Source: Acanthaster planci (lineage: Eukaryota > Echinodermata > Asteroidea > Valvatida > Acanthasteridae). From it: a stretch of DNA of 10,303 nucleotides. Below the pieces are notes generated by a model. It ran no database searches, was not told the origin of the DNA, and worked only from the letters and a program-made list of their open reading frames with translations. A program made the position numbers and the translations under genes. Of the stretch, positions 6,920-10,303 are shown in pieces; position 1 is the first letter of the stretch; every line of letters starts with the position of its first letter. The stretch covers positions 356,612 through 366,914 of the forward strand of contig NW_019091449.1 in the NCBI RefSeq assembly GCF_001949145.1. Direction: 5' to 3'.

Positions 6920-7800
6920 CAATTTAACTTCATGGGCATGCGATTGCACACTTTTTTGATGCAAAAGCGAAAAGTTAGCGTTCAGTTTGACAAAAACGTG
7001 CAAAGAGCATTCAAACCCTCCTCGGTATTAAAGCGTTTGGCCTTGGGCACTCACGTCCATCAACAGGCAAGCATTTTTTACTTGAAAAAAGGAATAACAT
7101 TTAAGTAAAATCACAGGAAACGGCCTTAAATAAACATAAATAACAGAAAGGAGTACTTCATTTAATCAGGCCGTAAAATGAGAAAGAAAATTCAAATCTG
7201 ATTTCGCACAAACATAAGTTATGCAATGAGAAAATTCATGTGTGTTTGTGGTATTTATATATATCATCACACCTCAGTAAACTCCATTAAGTCACAATTA
7301 TTATCCAAGGGACTTTAAATTTGTATTAGCATCCATGATAATGGGTTTGGGAGGGTTTCGCCTCCAACGTTCAATAAAATTGACAATCACTACCGGACTG
7401 ATTTGTAATGTGGCTTTTGTGATACACAATACGTGGAACATATCTCTATCATTACGAATACAAGTATTATTCGTTTCTGTTGGTGACCGTCGAAATATTG
7501 GTTTCCGTGGCTCAAATGACATGCAGACGCTAGTGCATGGCTCGGTGTTCATCTATCGGACTCCATAGTTTCCCTGGAAAATCCAAATTAATGTGTAACT
7601 GTAACATTAAACTGCCTTGCACGCATCAGCGAGTTTCGTTACTGATCCGTTGCTCCCTGAACGATATTAAGCAGCTGCACCTTATATGCCCAAATTGAAA
7701 GATATGTGCGCGTATGTTTCTGTGAAATGTTTTATCAAAATGTATTGTTATGAAATTGTCTTGAACCGAATTTCATTTGAAATGAGAATGGCCTCATCAC
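6920..7800. other. No gene seen
   Basis: AT-rich sequence of about 880 bp. Frames of 77 codons (plus, 7335-7568) and 83 codons (minus, 7301-7552) overlap each other antiparallel. They show no domain, signal peptide or flanking splice context that I can support, and lengths like these are expected by chance at this base composition. Confidence 0.4.
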
Positions 7801-7966
7801 CCCCAGCGTCCGCGTGACTGTTGCGTGCGCAGTTGTATTGCTGCCTTACAAGCGGGAAAACCCCAGAAACTGTACCTGGTTTAGGTAATCTGTGCAAGGT
7901 TGTTCATTTAGATTGTCTGCAAGATAGAACACGCGCTGCTGTAAAGTCCAGTGGTTTTGTCGAAAG

Positions 7967-7973
7967 ATGAAGG
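7967..7973 (+). CDS. Candidate first coding exon (ATG AAG G) with strong splice donor
   Basis: ATGAAGG at 7967-7973 is followed directly by GTAAGT (7974-7979), a consensus 5' splice site, giving a phase-1 intron after Met-Lys. The 150 bp upstream is locally CpG-richer than its surroundings, including TGCGTGCGCA at 7822-7831, which would suit a promoter and 5' untranslated region. Joined to the acceptor at 8607 it gives an open frame. This is a splice-signal inference with no homology support. It is equally possible that the ATG is fortuitous. Confidence 0.2.
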
Positions 7974-8607
7974 GTAAGTTAACGGAAGAATTTTAGACCT
8001 GGTACAATTACGTTAACATTAAGTTATGGCACATTAAGTCTGCTATTTTTGTTCCTGAAGATCTCCAGCCAGTCTATAAACCAGTAAATGAAAAGTGAAA
8101 ATCCTGTTTTCCAACAACCTCCCCATGTTGGTTTTCAACAACGCAGAAGCTTGTTCTCATGCTCCAAATGCCCATAGATGATCTTTTAAACTCATCTCTC
8201 CACCTCTCGGTGGAACCTCACCAATGGAAGTGTTGTTTGAAACTTCGGCGCAGTGGAATACAGGGTTACTCCCACCCTCCAAAAAACACTTAGTGAATGT
8301 CACACATTTTTGTTTTGGCACCAAATCTAAGCTTAGCATGTTATCATTTCAGTACTGAAACTTCTTTTAAATCTGGTGATTTGTTGCATAACCTAGATAT
8401 TTACAATTTCGTACCGGCAGCACAACTCATTTTTGTTCTGTCCAGTGGAACTTTGTACAGTTCTATCTTGCAAGTCCACGCAGTCACTGAATTCAAATTC
8501 TAAATTAGCACACACCTGTTGCGTTCCTTACTTCTTTTAAATTTATTTCTAGCTCTTAGCTTGATGAAGCTGGATGCAATGGGTGTTAACTAATTGTGCA
8601 GTTTCAG

Positions 8608-8665
8608 AGTTAGATGAATTTGTTGCAGAGAAAGTACTTAAACTGAACCAGTTCAATTTACCTTG
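8608..8665 (+). CDS. Candidate internal exon, unknown product
   Basis: An open 58-nt segment lies between a 3' splice-site-like sequence (GTGCAGTTTCAG, ending 8607, with a CTAAT branch-point-like motif near 8590) and a consensus donor GTGAGT (8666-8671). Read after a phase-1 donor it encodes LDEFVAEKVLKLNQFNLP, a charged, amphipathic-looking stretch. It leaves two bases (TG) for the next exon. An alternative acceptor five or six bases upstream keeps the same frame. Unspliced, the same frame runs from an ATG at 8574 to a TGA at 8667-8669, so a 31-codon uninterrupted frame is another possibility. I do not recognise the protein. Confidence 0.25.
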
Positions 8666-8741
8666 GTGAGTTTGTAACAAACTGCTTACCTTACATGTAT
8701 TTAATTCTGTAGTAGATGTTAATTCCTTTGAACCATTTCAG

Positions 8742-8769
8742 GATCCTGTTTTCTGTTAGTGAAAAATAA
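8742..8769 (+). CDS. Candidate terminal exon with stop overlapping AATAAA
   Basis: A good acceptor (TTCCTTTGAACCATTTCAG, ending 8741) is followed by a frame that completes the TG left by the preceding segment as Trp. It then reads ILFSVSEK and stops at TAA (8767-8769). That stop is embedded in AATAAA (8765-8770), a possible polyadenylation signal. The spliced product would be about 30 residues with introns of 634 and 76 bp. Phase agreement at both junctions is suggestive, but it would arise by chance in about one case in nine. Confidence 0.18.
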
Positions 8770-8819
8770 AAGAGCTGTTAACAGAAACCTGTTCCGTTCA
8801 GTATCCTCATTTTGCAGGC

Positions 8820-8865
8820 CCGTGTTAATTGCTGTAGTAAGTCCGTGTTTATTGCTGTGGTAAGT
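8820..8865. repeat. Tandem duplication of 23 bp containing GTAAGT
   Basis: Unit 1 (8820-8842) and unit 2 (8843-8865) agree at 21 of 23 positions (CCGTGTTAATTGCTGTAG and its neighbour). Each copy carries GTAAGT, the splice-donor hexamer, so any donor here is duplicated. Confidence 0.85.
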
Positions 8866-9041
8866 CCCATTGGACAGAACAAATAGCACTTGTCTTACGT
8901 AATTGAGATCGCCTCCACAACGCATCATCAAAATAAAGTCTTCAGTTTTAAAAAGACCACATCTTACGCTTCAGTTTAATACCACAACAACAATTCTGGC
9001 ATTTGTTTTGAGAAAGAACAGTTGTTCTTTTGACTTTGCAG

Positions 9042-9137
9042 TTTTTGGGGTCACCTGTACTGAAAATTGTTTGTGGATACACTCATGGGAACAATCTTTT
9101 ACTCGAAGAAGTAATTTGGTACTTAAAAGAGCCGATG
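9042..9137 (+). CDS. Candidate exon, unknown product
   Basis: A 96-nt segment lies between a pyrimidine-rich acceptor (TTGTTCTTTTGACTTTGCAG, ending 9041) and a donor-like GTGAGG (9138-9143). It is a multiple of three and open in two plus frames. Frame 0 reads SPVLKIVCGYTHGNNLLLEE followed by VIWYLKEPM, which looks more protein-like. The other frame reads ENCLWIHSWEQSF. The minus strand is also open across 8971-9246, so low stop density alone could explain all three. No family is recognised and neither frame joins in phase to the 8665 donor. Confidence 0.18.
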
Positions 9138-9322
9138 GTGAGGAAGGTCTGTTCCCGTCCCCGCCGGGTATCCTCAGATCCAACAGTTCTCGAAAGAACC
9201 GTTTCCATGCCGTGTTTACCCACAAACAATACTTCTCTAAAAACATTCATGGCTTAGAGGTCACTTAATTCTCATTTTTGGAACTCATGATTCCAACTTC
9301 ATTTTCTTCCATAAATCACCAG

Positions 9323-9379
9323 GCATTTTCTGTAACCCTGCTTTGCTACTGGGACTCGTGTGCCTTCAGATACACGTAG
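9323..9379 (+). CDS. Candidate exon before a strong donor, unknown product
   Basis: A 57-nt segment lies between an acceptor-like sequence (TTTTCTTCCATAAATCACCAG, ending 9322) and the donor GTAAGT (9380-9385, context GTAG/GTAAGT). Read with two leading bases it gives IFCNPALLLGLVCLQIHV, a hydrophobic stretch, and its phase agrees with the alternative frame of the segment at 9042-9137. No homology is recognised. Confidence 0.15.
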   Translation, partial: AFSVTLLCYWDSCAFRYT

Positions 9380-9494
9380 GTAAGTGTTGACGCTTCTTTC
9401 TTTGTCTGGTGCTTTTACATTTGAGAAGCGTTTTACTGAGAATTTTCAGTGAACTGAACAGTGAATTTAGAGAGATTTGTGGGTTTGTACTTAC

Positions 9495-9549
9495 CTTGAG
9501 GATCGAGTTGCAAGACAAGCTTTTGGAGTTTCCTTTTCTTACAAGATTC
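9495..9549 (-). CDS. Candidate minus-strand exon, unknown product
   Basis: On the minus strand, an acceptor-like TATATTGCGCTCAG precedes a 55-nt segment that ends CTCAAG before the consensus donor GTAAGT (complement of 9489-9494). The donor match is strong. One frame reads ESCKKRKLQKLVLQLDPQ, lysine-rich and plausible as coding, but other frames are open as well. If real it would belong to a gene opposite in direction to the plus-strand candidates. It is not recognised. Confidence 0.15.
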
Positions 9550-10303
9550 CTGAGCGCAATATAAAGGACCAATGTTTAAGATCAACATAATTTAAAGCAA
9601 ATATCTGAAGGCAACGAGATCACAAAATATGAAAACAGGAGAAAAAACACTCTTCACTGCCGGTTATCAAATAGGGGTTAGGGAACTCGGGTTATCGAAA
9701 ATTGATCTATTTTGTGTGACTAAAATAACACAACTTCCTTTTTAGAAACAGTCCAACTCAACATGGTGTTATATATTGATCTTGACACTGGGTAAAAAAA
9801 ATAATAGAATGAAGTACTTTGATCTCAATTGCCAAAATGGGGAAAAATCCATTATCAAAGCTCATTCTCCAAAAAAATATGATTTTTTACTAAACTGTAA
9901 TTTTTTGGGCGAGTCTTGTCCTATCTCAGGGAATGATACAAAGTAGAGCTTCATCTTCCCCTTGAAGTTAGCATCACTTAACGTTTATATTTTATGATTG
10001 TGCTCTTATTGTATAAATAACGTGCATGTATTTGTTTTGGGGGGTCTTTATGTGGGCGTTTGGTATTTTCTATAACTCCACCATGCTGTCTATTTTGGAG
10101 ATTCAAGTTCTCTGCAGCACCGCTTGGCCCGCTGTCCGTGTAGTGAGTTTGTGTTGCATGCTGAAGGGAATTCCTCAGTGTGAGAAATTCTTGTTCATTT
10201 GCATGTGAACTGACGGGCGGATCACGGGTGATCTTTATTCGCTGACCTCCGTTTGTACCGAATGAAACAAACTTCACAATTGAAATGTCAAGGCTCAGAC
10301 TTT
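9550..10303. other. No gene seen
   Basis: This stretch is AT-rich in its first 450 bp. A 99-codon minus-strand frame (9978-10277, beginning MKFVSFGTNGGQRIKI) has no domain, signal peptide or repeat structure that I recognise. For two strands of this length and composition, a few frames of that size are expected by chance, so it is left as an unsupported hypothetical. Confidence 0.35.

Noticed and set aside
6602-7108. Two frames (71 minus, 105 plus codons) sharing an AHNRLM.EAIIQTP string
   Set aside because: The shared string comes from the two arms of the inverted repeat at 6716-6919, not from a duplicated protein motif.
7301-7568. Overlapping frames of 77 (plus) and 83 (minus) codons
   Set aside because: They lie antiparallel over each other, with no motif and no splice context favouring either.
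8903-9268. 121-codon plus frame, the longest outside the retrotransposon apart from the Pol remnants
   Set aside because: Another plus frame and a minus frame are also open over most of it, indicating low stop density and not coding. Only the splice-bounded 9042-9137 part was kept as a weak candidate.
9978-10277. 99-codon minus frame beginning MKFVSFGTNGGQRIKI
   Set aside because: No domain or targeting signal, and frames of this length are expected by chance in 10 kb at this composition.
1-10303. tRNA, rRNA and snRNA genes
   Set aside because: I looked for B-box-like GGTTCGANNCC and other hallmark sequences on both strands and saw none convincing. A covariance-model scan was not possible here.
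1-10303. A previously undescribed multi-gene system
   Set aside because: No set of intact adjacent genes exists in the window. What is readable is decayed transposon, repeats and at most fragments of a host gene.

Overview
The window looks like nuclear DNA of a multicellular animal, most likely an aquatic invertebrate. It is AT-rich and has no bacterial-style gene packing, no long intact reading frame and no CRISPR, operon or phage signature. It does contain a decayed BEL/Pao LTR retrotransposon (a lineage restricted to animals and not maintained in mammals), a MITE-like element, a solo LTR, two tandem-repeat arrays and metazoan-type splice signals. The species is not identifiable by eye.

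Layout. Positions 1-2529 hold the 3' part of a dead BEL/Pao element. Gag zinc-knuckle remnants (about 77-413) are joined directly to the end of the reverse transcriptase (about 415-632). RNase H (633-1190), a frameshifted linker and the start of the integrase zinc-binding region (1191-1692) follow. These are joined directly to the integrase C-terminal DUF5641 domain (1690-2106), then a polypurine tract and a 209-bp 3' LTR (2321-2529). Protease, most of the polymerase and the integrase catalytic core are absent. Positions 2639-2893 are a small element with 56-bp terminal inverted repeats. It abuts a minisatellite of about 20 units of about 42 bp (2894-3775), whose last unit is inverted. Positions 4542-4753 are a decayed array of about ten 21-bp units. 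Positions 4920-5329 are a solo LTR (TGTAACG...CGTTACA) flanked by a 4-bp target duplication, GTAT, probably in minus orientation. Positions 6716-6919 are a near-perfect 56-bp inverted repeat.

From about 7.8 to 9.6 kb the sequence looks more like part of a host gene. There is an ATG followed by a strong splice donor, then several short open segments bounded by plausible acceptors and donors, and one similar segment on the minus strand. I recognise no protein family in them, so they are weak candidates. The remaining stretches (3776-4541, 5330-6481, 6920-7800, 9550-10303) show nothing I can support as a gene.

No cooperating gene set or new biological system is evident. The best-supported content is mobile and repetitive DNA at different stages of decay. 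The most interesting points are the doubly deleted BEL element, the MITE lying flush against a minisatellite whose consensus is open in all three minus-strand frames, and the possible microprotein-sized spliced transcript at 7967-8769.
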